Assembly (NCBI RefSeq): GCF_937941905.1
Contig: NZ_CALDGS010000158.1
Location: 1 to 15,933 of the forward strand
Reading direction: 5' to 3'
Origin: an uncultured Mycolicibacterium sp.
Lineage (GTDB): Bacteria > Actinomycetota > Actinomycetes > Mycobacteriales > Mycobacteriaceae
DNA: 15,933 nt
The translations under genes were made by a program, and so were the position numbers. Position 1 is the stretch's first letter. Every line of letters starts with the position of its first letter. Below the pieces are notes generated by a model that was not told where the DNA came from, made no database searches, and worked only from the letters and a program-made list of their open reading frames with translations. This document shows, one piece after another, positions 1-6,955 of the stretch.

Positions 1-168
1 TCCGCGGAAACCGGCGGCGGGCGGTACCGGATCGATCGGCGCGGTGGCGTCGGCGGGCCCGGGCGGTACCGGCGGGGGCGGCACCGGGCGCACCTCGGGC
101 GCCGGGCCGACCGGGTCCGGTCCGGGACGGGTCGGCTCCGGACGCAGGGCGTCGTCGTTGTCGGCCAC
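1..168 (-). CDS. Divergent proline-rich protein, N-terminal part only
   Basis: Not recognised. The frame opens with GTG at 168-166 on the minus strand and runs uninterrupted off the left edge, giving 56 codons. A strong ribosome site, GGAGGAG (rc of 175-181), sits 6 bases before the GTG and decides the start. The protein begins MADNDDALRPEPTRPGPDPV and is rich in Pro, Asp and Glu, with runs such as VPPPPVPPGP; this part should be disordered. No signal peptide or membrane helix is seen in the visible part. Proline-rich N-termini occur in many mycobacterial proteins, including EspI-like ATPases and membrane proteins, so function cannot be assigned. It is transcribed away from the ESX-1 block and shares its upstream region, so it probably marks the left edge of the locus. 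In M. tuberculosis espE and espF occupy this side, which is not the case here. Confidence 0.6.
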   Translation of the reverse strand, partial: MADNDDALRPEPTRPGPDPVGPAPEVRPVPPPPVPPGPADATAPIDPVPPAAGFRG

Positions 169-243
169 GGCTGTCTCCTCCGGGGTCGCGGGCGTCGGTC
201 CTCCCAGTATCGGTCACCGCGACCGAACCGGGGCGGCTCCATC

Positions 244-253
244 CTGGCAAACA
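244..253 (+). repeat. CTGGCAAACA repeat, copy 1
   Basis: CTGGCAAACA is followed 4 bases later by ACGGGA (258-263). The same decamer stands at 571-580, followed directly by ACGGGA (581-586). The two copies are in the same orientation and flank the A/T-rich control region. They may be regulator sites or a trace of a local duplication. Confidence 0.35.
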
Positions 254-286
254 CTGAACGGGAGTGGGCGGGAGGGTGCGGAAATC

Positions 287-321
287 GTGCGAATCGCCGT
301 CAGCGGCGACGGATATCGCAC
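287..321. other. Imperfect nested hairpin in the control region
   Basis: GTGCGA (287-292) pairs with TCGCAC (316-321), and inside it TCGCCG (294-299) pairs with CGGCGA (304-309) around TCAG. The two stems are separated by unpaired bases on both sides. It lies between the minus-strand gene and the A/T-rich island and may sit in the leader RNA of that gene or be an operator. Confidence 0.3.
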
Positions 322-402
322 CGGTGACCCGACACCGGCGTTGCTGGTGGCATGCAGACAGATTTTCGTAGGAGTTAATTAAGTATTCGCTGAACAGCTG
401 TC

Positions 403-420
403 TAACGTGGATTTAACGTG
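403..420. repeat. Tandem TAACGTG repeat, 11-bp period
   Basis: TAACGTG occurs at 403-409 and again at 414-420, separated by 4 bases, so the copies sit one helical turn apart on the same face of the DNA. This 7-N4-7 direct-repeat geometry is what dimers of OmpR-family response regulators such as PhoP recognise. The bases themselves match the PhoP consensus only partly (TCAC on the minus strand). It lies in the A/T-rich island upstream of espG1. An operator role is inferred from geometry and position. Confidence 0.4.
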
Positions 421-432
421 AACGATGTGCCT

Positions 433-450
433 CGAGTGATGTAGCTGTCA
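433..450 (-). promoter_or_regulatory. PhoP-box-like direct repeat
   Basis: Read on the minus strand this is TGACAGC-TACA-TCACTCG. The M. tuberculosis PhoP site is a direct repeat of TCACAGC with a 4-base spacer. The first half here matches 6 of 7 positions and the second 4 of 7, with exact spacing. PhoP controls ESX-1 function in M. tuberculosis through whiB6 and the espA operon, so a site upstream of espG1 would make sense. The match is partial and could be chance. Confidence 0.3.
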
Positions 451-511
451 TCCAGTGAAGTTGATCGCGATTCGCAGGGAAAAGTTGTGCGGACGACCCT
501 GTTGCGGGACT

Positions 512-520
512 GGTACAGTC
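512..520 (+). promoter_or_regulatory. Candidate extended -10 for the espG1 operon
   Basis: TGGTACAGT fits the extended -10 pattern TGN followed by a hexamer close to TATAAT/TANNNT (TACAGT at 515-520). No good -35 hexamer stands about 17 bases upstream (492-497 is GGACGA), which is tolerable for extended -10 promoters in mycobacteria. A start near 527 would leave a 5' leader of roughly 130 bases to the small ORF at 658 and 180 bases to espG1. Confidence 0.35.
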
Positions 521-570
521 ATCGTCGTCGCATCGGCCGGCCGGGTCGCCGGATTCCGGAGAAGCCGCTG

Positions 571-580
571 CTGGCAAACA
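571..580 (+). repeat. CTGGCAAACA repeat, copy 2
   Basis: This is an exact second copy of the decamer at 244-253, here joined to ACGGGA without the 4-base insert. It lies downstream of the candidate extended -10, so it would be in the espG1 leader RNA if that promoter is real. Confidence 0.35.
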
Positions 581-657
581 ACGGGAAAACGACGGCGGGC
601 GCGGTGCCGGGGTGCGGTGCCACCGCTCGTCGCAGACACGAGGCACGGGGGGTGCTC

Positions 658-705
658 ATGTCCGGCGATCCAACGGTCGTCCAGCCACGGTCGCGGATCG
701 GCTGA
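658..705 (+). CDS. 15-aa leader ORF coupled to espG1
   Basis: ATG at 658 is preceded by a G-run (GGGGGG, 647-652) at 5 bases, a plausible ribosome site. It encodes MSGDPTVVQPRSRIG and stops at TGA 703-705, only 3 bases before the espG1 ATG at 709. espG1 has no clear ribosome site of its own, so ribosomes ending this ORF could re-initiate on espG1. No attenuator-like codon run is seen, so coupling is more likely than amino-acid-sensing attenuation. The peptide resembles no family known to me. An alternative reading is that it is chance and espG1 is translated from a weak site. Confidence 0.4.
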   Translation: MSGDPTVVQPRSRIG

Positions 706-708
706 CCG

Positions 709-1554
709 ATGGTCGCCTCGCCCACCGTCGGCCCCGACGCCGCGCCGATCGACGACGTCGTGGCCGTCGAGGTCACCATCGACGGGATGCTGGTCATCGC
801 CGACCGGCTGAACCTGTCCGACTTCCCGCCCGCCCTTGGCATCCGCCCCAACATCCCGCAGGAGGATCTGCGGGAACGGGTGTGGGACCAGGTCGCCCGT
901 GATCTGACCGGGCAGGGCGTCCTCGACGCGTACGGCCGCCCGCACCCGGAGGTCGCGGCGATGGTCGACGCCCTCGGTCGTGCCGACCGCACCCTGGAGG
1001 CGCGCTGGTGGCGGCCCGACCACGGCGGCCGGATGCTGCGGTTCGCGGTGTGCCGCCGGGCCGACCGCCACGTGATCGCCGTCCGCGACGACGACCTGCT
1101 GGTGCTGCAACGCATCGCACCGCAGGTCGGGTTGGCCGGCATGGTCACCGCCGTGCTCGGTGACCTGCCCGCCGCCGACGTCGAACCGCTCACCGGGCTG
1201 GCCGAACGGCTCGACGACTGCCGCACCCCCGCCCAGCTCGCCGAGTTCGGTATCGCCCCGGCCTCGGCCCGCGTCTACGCCGATGCCGTCGGGAATCCGC
1301 TCGGCTGGGTGGAGCTCACCGCCGCCCAACGCAATCCGGGCGGCACCGTCACCCGGACCGAGGTCGCCGCCGGTGTCCTGGACAGCGGCCACGGGCGCAT
1401 CGTGTCCATTCCGCGCCGGGTCAACGGCGAGCTCTACGGCAGCTTCCTGGCCGGCACGCCGGAGAACCTGCAGCGCGCGCTGGACGGGCTGCTCGGCTTT
1501 TTGCCCGCGGGTGCCTGGTTCGACGCGGCCGGGGCGGACGAGGACCCGAGATGA
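709..1554 (+). CDS. espG1: EspG1, cytosolic chaperone of ESX-1 PE/PPE substrates
   Basis: The 281-aa protein is close in length to M. tuberculosis EspG1 (Rv3866, about 283 aa) and shares long stretches, among them VEVTIDGMLVIADRL, LGIRPNIPQEDLR, APQVGLAGMVTAVLG, GIAPASARVYA and the C-terminal LYGSF/LDGLL-PAGAW region. EspG proteins bind the tip of the PPE partner of a PE-PPE dimer in the cytosol and keep it soluble until delivery to the secretion machine; here the natural client is the PE35-PPE68 pair encoded downstream. The ATG at 709 is chosen because it puts the conserved VEVTIDGM stretch at the family's usual distance from the N-terminus. Its ribosome site is poor and a 15-codon ORF ends 3 bases upstream. 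The stop overlaps the eccA1 start (ATGA, 1551-1554). In M. tuberculosis espH lies between these two genes; it is absent here. Confidence 0.95.
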   Translation: MVASPTVGPDAAPIDDVVAVEVTIDGMLVIADRLNLSDFPPALGIRPNIPQEDLRERVWDQVARDLTGQGVLDAYGRPHPEVAAMVDALGRADRTLEARWWRPDHGGRMLRFAVCRRADRHVIAVRDDDLLVLQRIAPQVGLAGMVTAVLGDLPAADVEPLTGLAERLDDCRTPAQLAEFGIAPASARVYADAVGNPLGWVELTAAQRNPGGTVTRTEVAAGVLDSGHGRIVSIPRRVNGELYGSFLAGTPENLQRALDGLLGFLPAGAWFDAAGADEDPR

Positions 1555-3272
1555 GCGACCACCTGGCGGGCCTGTTCGGCAGCGCGGTCGGGATGCTGCC
1601 GACCGCGCCCGCCCGGGCCCTCGAATTGTTCACCGAGATCACCGAGTGCGACGAGGGAGCCTGCGACGCCTGGGTGGGCCGGATCCGCTGCGGCGACACC
1701 GACCGGGCCACGCTGTTCCGGGCCTGGTACACCCGGTCCAACTTCGGCCAGCTGGCCGGCGCGGCCGAGCTGTCGATGATCGGCCTCGGCGCCCGGATCC
1801 CGATCGGCGGCCAGTTCGGCGACATCACCTACCCGATCAACTCGCCGCTAGCGCTGACCCTCGGCTTCGCCGTGCACGAGGCCGCGCACGGCAACTACGC
1901 CGACGCCATGGAGGCGCTCGAGGGCGCGCCCGCCGCCGGGGCCGAACATCTGGTGGCGTGGGTCAGGGCGGTGATCTACGGTGCGGCCGAACGCTGGACC
2001 GACGTGATCGAGGTGGTGCGCGGTGCCGGCGGCTGGCCGGACCCGTTCCTGGCCGGGGCGGCCGGGGTCGCGCACGGTGCGGCCGCCGCCGGCCTCGGGT
2101 TGTTCGCCGAGGCCGAGAGCCGGCTCACCGCCGCCAATTCCTCACCGGCCGGCGAGGCCTGCGCCCGGGCCATCGCGTGGTACCTGGCGATGACCTACCG
2201 CCACCAGGGCAACGAGGACGGCGCGGTGCGGCTGCTGGAGTGGTTGCAGGCCACCTATCCGGAGCCGAAAGTGACTGCGGCGCTGCGTGACCCGGGGTAC
2301 CGGCTGAACACCACCACCGCCGAGCAGATCGCCTCCCGAACCGATCCGTGGAATCCGGCCACGGTCGTCGCCGACACCGCCGGGCGGGAGCGCCTGCTCG
2401 CCGACGCCCAGGCCGAACTCGACCGGCAGATCGGGTTGGGCCGGGTCAAGGAACAGATCGAGGCCTACCGTGCCGCCACCCAGATGGCCAAACTCCGTGC
2501 GGCACGCGGGATGAAGGTCGCCCAGCCGTCCAAGCACATGATCTTCGCCGGGCCGCCCGGCACCGGCAAAACCACGATCGCCCGGGTGGTGGCCAACATC
2601 CTGGCCGGGCTCGGGGTGATCGCCGAACCGAAGCTCGTCGAGACCTCGCGCAAGGACTTCGTCGCCGAGTACGAGGGGCAGTCCGCGGTGAAGACCGCGC
2701 GCACCATCGACCGCGCCCTGGGTGGGGTGCTGTTCATCGACGAGGCCTACACCCTGGTGCAGGAACGCGACGGCCGGGCCGACCCCTTCGGCACCGAGGC
2801 GCTCGATACCCTGCTGGCCCGGATGGAGAACGACCGCGACCGGCTGGTGGTCATCATCGCCGGCTACAGCGCCGACATCGACCGACTGCTGGAGGCCAAC
2901 GACGGCCTGCGCTCCCGGTTCGCCACCCGCATCGAGTTCGACTCCTACCGCCCCGAGGAGATCGTCGAGATCGCCTCGGTGATCGCCGAGAACAACGACT
3001 CGACCGTCACCGACGACGCCGCCAAACACGTGCTGGAGGCCGCCACCCTACTGAGCCGGCACAGCCTCAACGGCAAACCCGCACTGGACATCGCCGGCAA
3101 CGGCCGCTACGCCCGGCAACTGGTCGAGGCCGCCGAACAGCACCGCGACATGCGGCTGGCCCGACACCCGGACGTGGAGCACCTCGACGTCGACCAGCTG
3201 CGCGAGATCACCGGTGACGACATGGCCGCCGCGATCACGGCGGTGCACGGACGCCTGAACGTCGGCGGGTAG
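1551..3272 (+). CDS. eccA1: EccA1, AAA+ ATPase of the ESX-1 system (CbxX/CfqX family)
   Basis: The protein is 573 residues, the same length as Rv3868. The N-terminal half (about 1-270) is the helical TPR-like domain of EccA proteins. The C-terminal half is a CbxX-type AAA+ domain with Walker A GPPGTGKT at 334-341 (Lys340), Walker B VLFIDE at 393-398 (Asp397, Glu398), a sensor-1 region around VVIIAGYS and the LRSRF arginine-finger region, all intact. EccA is cytosolic and is thought to act with EspG in releasing or delivering PE/PPE and Esp substrates; it is not part of the membrane complex. The start at 1551 overlaps the espG1 stop and is preceded by GAGGA (1540-1544), so translation is coupled to espG1. 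EccB1 follows 3 bases after the stop. Confidence 0.97.
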   Translation: MSDHLAGLFGSAVGMLPTAPARALELFTEITECDEGACDAWVGRIRCGDTDRATLFRAWYTRSNFGQLAGAAELSMIGLGARIPIGGQFGDITYPINSPLALTLGFAVHEAAHGNYADAMEALEGAPAAGAEHLVAWVRAVIYGAAERWTDVIEVVRGAGGWPDPFLAGAAGVAHGAAAAGLGLFAEAESRLTAANSSPAGEACARAIAWYLAMTYRHQGNEDGAVRLLEWLQATYPEPKVTAALRDPGYRLNTTTAEQIASRTDPWNPATVVADTAGRERLLADAQAELDRQIGLGRVKEQIEAYRAATQMAKLRAARGMKVAQPSKHMIFAGPPGTGKTTIARVVANILAGLGVIAEPKLVETSRKDFVAEYEGQSAVKTARTIDRALGGVLFIDEAYTLVQERDGRADPFGTEALDTLLARMENDRDRLVVIIAGYSADIDRLLEANDGLRSRFATRIEFDSYRPEEIVEIASVIAENNDSTVTDDAAKHVLEAATLLSRHSLNGKPALDIAGNGRYARQLVEAAEQHRDMRLARHPDVEHLDVDQLREITGDDMAAAITAVHGRLNVGG

Positions 3273-3275
3273 GCG

Positions 3276-4727
3276 ATGGCAGGCTTTCGGCTCACGACCA
3301 AGGTCCAGGTCAGCGGGTGGCGGTTCCTGCTGCGCCGGGTCGAACACGCGATCGTGCGCCGTGACACCCGGATGTTCGACGACCCGCTGCAGTTCTACAG
3401 CCGCGCCGTGGGCGCGGGCATGGTGATCGCGGTGCTGATCTGCCTGGGTGCGGCGCTGCTGGCCTACTTCAAGCCGCTGGGTAAACGCAGCGGCGACACC
3501 CTGCTCGTCGACCGCACCACCAACCAGCTCTACGTGATGCTGCCCGACAGCGACCGGCTGCGGCCCGTGTACAACCTCACCTCGGCACGACTGGTGCTGG
3601 GCAACCCGGCCGACCCGGCGGTGGTGAAATCCGATGAGCTGAACCGGTTGCCGAAGGCCCAGCCGATCGGCATCCCGGGCGCGCCCTACGCCACCCCGGT
3701 GGCCGGTTCGGGCCGGTCCACCTGGACGTTGTGCGACACCGTCACCAAACCCGAGAGCGTCGCCCCGCGACTGGAGTCGGCGATCATCGCCCTGCCGCCG
3801 GTCACCGAGGACGCGATCGGGCCGATGCGGGCGAATCAGGGGATGCTGGTCTCCCACCGGGGCGCCACCTGGCTGGTCACCGCCGCCGGCCGGCACGCCG
3901 TCGACCTCGCCGACCGGGCCGTCACCTCCGCGGTCGGGATCCCGGTGACGGCCAGGCCCACCCCGATCTCCGCCGGGCTGTTCAACGCCCTCCCCAATGC
4001 CGGGCCCTGGCAGCTCCCGGCGGTGCCGCACGCGGGCGCGCCGAACACGCTCGGCCTGCCCGGCGAACTGGTGATCGGGTCGGTGTTCAAGACCGTCGCC
4101 GACGACACCGAACAGCACTACGTGGTGCTCCCGGACGGGGTCGCCCGGGTCAACCGCCCCACCGCCGCCGCACTGCGGGCCCGGGACTCGCACGGCCTGG
4201 TCGCCCCGCCGGCGATCGAGCCGAGCGCGGTCGCCGGCGTCCGGGAGGACGTGTTCACCTCACCGTTGCCCGACGAGCCGTTGCAGTTGCAGCACCGCGA
4301 CGAGGTGCCGACGCTGTGCTGGTCCTGGCAGCGCGAGGCCGGGGACACCGCACCGCGGACCGCCGTCCTCAGCGGCCGTCGGCTGCCGCTCGACGGCGCG
4401 GCGCTGGGCACCGGCATCGACCAGATCGGCGGGGACGCAACCGTCTACATCGACGGTGGCCGGTACGTGCGGCTGCAGGCACCCGACCCCCGGCACGGCG
4501 AGAGCCTGTACTACATCGACCCGCAGGGGGTGCGCTACGGCATCCCGGACGAACAGGCCGCCGCGGCCCTCGGCCTGCACAGCCCGGTGTACGCGCCCTG
4601 GCCGGCGGTCGGGCTGCTGGTGGACGGTCCGGTGCTGTCCGCGCAGGCCGCACTGCTCGAACACGACACGCTGCCGGCCGATCCCCACCCGCGCCGGGTC
4701 GGCCCACCCCGGGGAGCCGGGTCATGA
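3276..4727 (+). CDS. eccB1: EccB1, ESX-1 core membrane component
   Basis: The protein has 483 residues (Rv3869, 480). The N-terminal cytosolic segment carries the family signature LTTKVQVSGWRFLLRR and TRMFDDPLQFYSR. It is followed by one transmembrane helix at about 44-65 and a large periplasmic domain. Two cysteines, Cys153 (LCDTV) and Cys348 (LCWSW), correspond to the conserved pair that forms a disulfide in EccB periplasmic domains. EccB assembles with EccC, EccD and EccE into the inner-membrane translocon and its periplasmic part is reported to have weak ATPase activity. The start follows the eccA1 stop by 3 bases with the purine-rich GGGTAGG upstream. Its stop overlaps the eccCa1 start (ATGA), giving coupled synthesis of two core subunits. 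Confidence 0.97.
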   Translation: MAGFRLTTKVQVSGWRFLLRRVEHAIVRRDTRMFDDPLQFYSRAVGAGMVIAVLICLGAALLAYFKPLGKRSGDTLLVDRTTNQLYVMLPDSDRLRPVYNLTSARLVLGNPADPAVVKSDELNRLPKAQPIGIPGAPYATPVAGSGRSTWTLCDTVTKPESVAPRLESAIIALPPVTEDAIGPMRANQGMLVSHRGATWLVTAAGRHAVDLADRAVTSAVGIPVTARPTPISAGLFNALPNAGPWQLPAVPHAGAPNTLGLPGELVIGSVFKTVADDTEQHYVVLPDGVARVNRPTAAALRARDSHGLVAPPAIEPSAVAGVREDVFTSPLPDEPLQLQHRDEVPTLCWSWQREAGDTAPRTAVLSGRRLPLDGAALGTGIDQIGGDATVYIDGGRYVRLQAPDPRHGESLYYIDPQGVRYGIPDEQAAAALGLHSPVYAPWPAVGLLVDGPVLSAQAALLEHDTLPADPHPRRVGPPRGAGS

Positions 4728-6955
4728 CCACCCGCAAGTTCAGCCCGGTCGTCAAGCGCGGGCCACGGCTGACCCCGGGAGAGATCACCGTCGCCGCACC
4801 GGACGACCTCGGCGTCGAGATCCCGCCGTCGGGCGTGCAGAAGGCACTGCCGTGGGTGATGGGCGGCTGCATGCTCGGCATGATCGCGATCCTGGTGTTC
4901 ACCGGGGTGCGCGCCCTGTCGCCGTACATGCTGATGATGCCGCTGATGATGATCATGGGCACCTTCGGCTTCCTGGCCGGCGGGGGGCCCAGCGGCAAGC
5001 GGGTGCCCGAGATCAACGCCGACCGCAAGGAATACCTGCGCTACCTGGCCGGGCTGCGTACCCGGGTGACCTCGTCGGCGGCTGCGCAGGTGACGTTCTT
5101 CGGCTACCACGCCCCGCATCCCGACGACCTGCTGTCCCTGGTCGGCACCCACCGGCAGTGGTCGCGCCAGACCAGTGCCGACTTCTTCGCCGCCGCCCGC
5201 ATCGGCATCGGGTCCGAACCCGCCGTCGACCGGTTGCTCAAACCCGCCGTGGGCGGGGAGTTGGCCGGGCCGCAGGCCGCACCGCAGCCGCACCTCGAAC
5301 CCGTCAGTCACATGTGGGTGACCAAGTTCCTACGCACCCACGGCCTGGTGCACGACTGCCCGAAACTTGTGCAGCTGCGCACATTTCCCACCGTCGCCAT
5401 CGGCGGCGACCCGGCGGGCGCGGCCCGGCTGCTCACCGCGATGATCTGCCACCTGGCGGTCTTCCATCCGCCGGACCTGCTGCAGCTCCGGGTGCTCACC
5501 GAGGATCCGGAGGACCCGGAGTGGTCCTGGCTCAAATGGCTGCCGCACGTGGCGCACCCGACCGACACCGACGCCGCCGGCCCGACCCGCATGGTCTACA
5601 CCCGCCCCGACGGGCTGAGCGACCTGACCGCCCGCGGCCCGCACACCGCCGACGGGGCGCCGGCCGGGCCGTACGTCGTGGTCGTCGATCTCACCGGCGG
5701 CAAGGCCGGGTTCCCGGTGGACGGCCGGGCCGGCGTCACCGTGGTCACGCTGGGCAACCACCGCTCCGCCTACCGGATCCGGGTCGGCGCCGACGGCACG
5801 GCCGACGACCGGCTGCCCAACCAGAGCTTCCGCCCGGTCGCCTCCCGGGCGGACCGGATGACCCCGCAGCAGGCCGGCCGCATCGCCCGCAAGCTCGCCG
5901 GGTGGTCGATCACCGGCACCATCATCGACCGGAACGTGCGGGTGCAGAAGAAGGTCGCCACCGAGTGGCACCAGCTCGTCGGTGCGAGGTCGGTCGAGGA
6001 GGTCACCCCGGCCCGGTGGCGGATGTTCGCCGACGCCGACCGGGACCGGCTGCGCATCCCGTTCGGCCACGAGCTCAAGACCGGTGAGGTGATGTACCTC
6101 GACATCAAGGAGGGCGCGGAGTTCGGCGCCGGTCCGCACGGCATGCTGATCGGCACCACCGGCTCGGGCAAGTCGGAGTTCCTGCGCACCCTGATCCTGT
6201 CCCTGGTCGCCACCCACCACCCCGATCAGGTGAACCTGCTGCTCACCGACTTCAAGGGCGGCTCGACCTTCCTGGGCATGGAGAAACTGCCGCACACGGC
6301 CGCGGTCGTCACCAACATGGAGGAGGAGGCCGAGCTGGTCAACCGGATGGCCGAGGTGCTCTCCGGCGAGCTGGACCGCCGGCAGTCGATCCTGCGCCAG
6401 GCCGGGATGAAAGTCGGTGCGGCGGGGGCGTTGTCCGGGGTTGCCGAGTACGAGCGGCACCGGGAGCGCGGGGCGGATCTGCCGCCGCTACCGACGCTGT
6501 TCGTGGTGGTCGACGAGTTCGCCGAGCTGCTGCAGAACCACCCGGACTTCATTCATCTGTTCGACCGGATCTGCCGGGTGGGCCGCTCGCTGCGGGTGCA
6601 CCTGTTGCTGGCCACCCAGTCGCTGAACACCGGCGGGGTGCGCATCGACAAGCTCGAACCGAACCTGACCTACCGGATCGCGTTGCGCACCACCAGTTCC
6701 GCCGAATCGAAGGCGGTCATCGGCACCCCGGAGGCTCAGTACATCTCCAACAAGGACAGCGGCGTGGGATTCCTGCGGGTCGGCATGGAGGATCCGGTCA
6801 AGTTCCGCGCGGTCTACACCGGCCTGCCCCACCGGCCCGGTCGCCCCGCCGACAGCGACGACGGTGAGGCCGGCCCGCGCCGGCGCACCCCCGGCCGGGT
6901 CCGCATCCGCCCGTTCACCACTGCCGCGATGCCCGACCCGGCGGGGCTGCCATGA
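4724..6955 (+). CDS. eccCa1: EccCa1, membrane-anchored FtsK/SpoIIIE-type ATPase, first half of split EccC
   Basis: The protein has 743 residues (Rv3870, 747). It starts MTTRKFSPVVKRGPRLTPGE. Two hydrophobic segments, about 41-62 and 66-88, anchor it in the membrane and are very rich in Met (MLMMPLMMIMG). The stalk and DUF region follow, then ATPase domain 1 with Walker A GTTGSGKS at 477-484 (Lys483) and Walker B LFVVVDE at 592-598 (Asp597, catalytic Glu598). Both motifs are complete, so this is the active motor domain. The frame stays open far upstream of 4724, but that part lies inside eccB1. The ATG at 4724, with GGGGAG 7 bases before it, matches the known N-terminus. Splitting EccC into Ca and Cb is normal for ESX-1. 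It overlaps both neighbours by 4 bases. Confidence 0.97.
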   Translation: MTTRKFSPVVKRGPRLTPGEITVAAPDDLGVEIPPSGVQKALPWVMGGCMLGMIAILVFTGVRALSPYMLMMPLMMIMGTFGFLAGGGPSGKRVPEINADRKEYLRYLAGLRTRVTSSAAAQVTFFGYHAPHPDDLLSLVGTHRQWSRQTSADFFAAARIGIGSEPAVDRLLKPAVGGELAGPQAAPQPHLEPVSHMWVTKFLRTHGLVHDCPKLVQLRTFPTVAIGGDPAGAARLLTAMICHLAVFHPPDLLQLRVLTEDPEDPEWSWLKWLPHVAHPTDTDAAGPTRMVYTRPDGLSDLTARGPHTADGAPAGPYVVVVDLTGGKAGFPVDGRAGVTVVTLGNHRSAYRIRVGADGTADDRLPNQSFRPVASRADRMTPQQAGRIARKLAGWSITGTIIDRNVRVQKKVATEWHQLVGARSVEEVTPARWRMFADADRDRLRIPFGHELKTGEVMYLDIKEGAEFGAGPHGMLIGTTGSGKSEFLRTLILSLVATHHPDQVNLLLTDFKGGSTFLGMEKLPHTAAVVTNMEEEAELVNRMAEVLSGELDRRQSILRQAGMKVGAAGALSGVAEYERHRERGADLPPLPTLFVVVDEFAELLQNHPDFIHLFDRICRVGRSLRVHLLLATQSLNTGGVRIDKLEPNLTYRIALRTTSSAESKAVIGTPEAQYISNKDSGVGFLRVGMEDPVKFRAVYTGLPHRPGRPADSDDGEAGPRRRTPGRVRIRPFTTAAMPDPAGLP

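Larger units (their letters stand above)
169..657. other. Divergent intergenic control region
   Basis: About 490 bases between the divergent gene and the ESX-1 block have no convincing coding frame. The open frames here lack ribosome sites and family resemblance. It holds an A/T-rich island at about 350-425, including the palindrome TTAATTAA at 375-382 and ACAGCTGT at 394-401. It also holds tandem TAACGTG repeats, a PhoP-box-like element at 433-450, two copies of CTGGCAAACA (244-253, 571-580), an imperfect hairpin at 287-321 and an extended -10-like TGGTACAGT. A weak GATACT (rc of 206-211) could serve the minus-strand gene, but no -35 is visible. A/T-rich islands in mycobacterial genomes are typical targets of Lsr2 and EspR; binding here is inference. 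Confidence 0.6.

Noticed and set aside
44..382. Plus-strand open frame at the left edge
   Set aside because: It is Gly/Ser-rich and opposite a minus-strand frame that has a good ribosome site; no ribosome site of its own.
413..705. Other open frames in the control region, both strands
   Set aside because: They have no ribosome sites and no family features, and run antisense into espG1 or end at random; only the short 658-705 ORF has a suitable site.
2142..4193. Long minus-strand open frames opposite eccA1 and eccB1
   Set aside because: They are mirror frames of well-identified genes, with no ribosome site and biased composition.
3731..4723. Upstream extension of the eccCa1 frame
   Set aside because: It overlaps eccB1 fully, is Arg-rich, and the known EccCa N-terminus begins at 4724.
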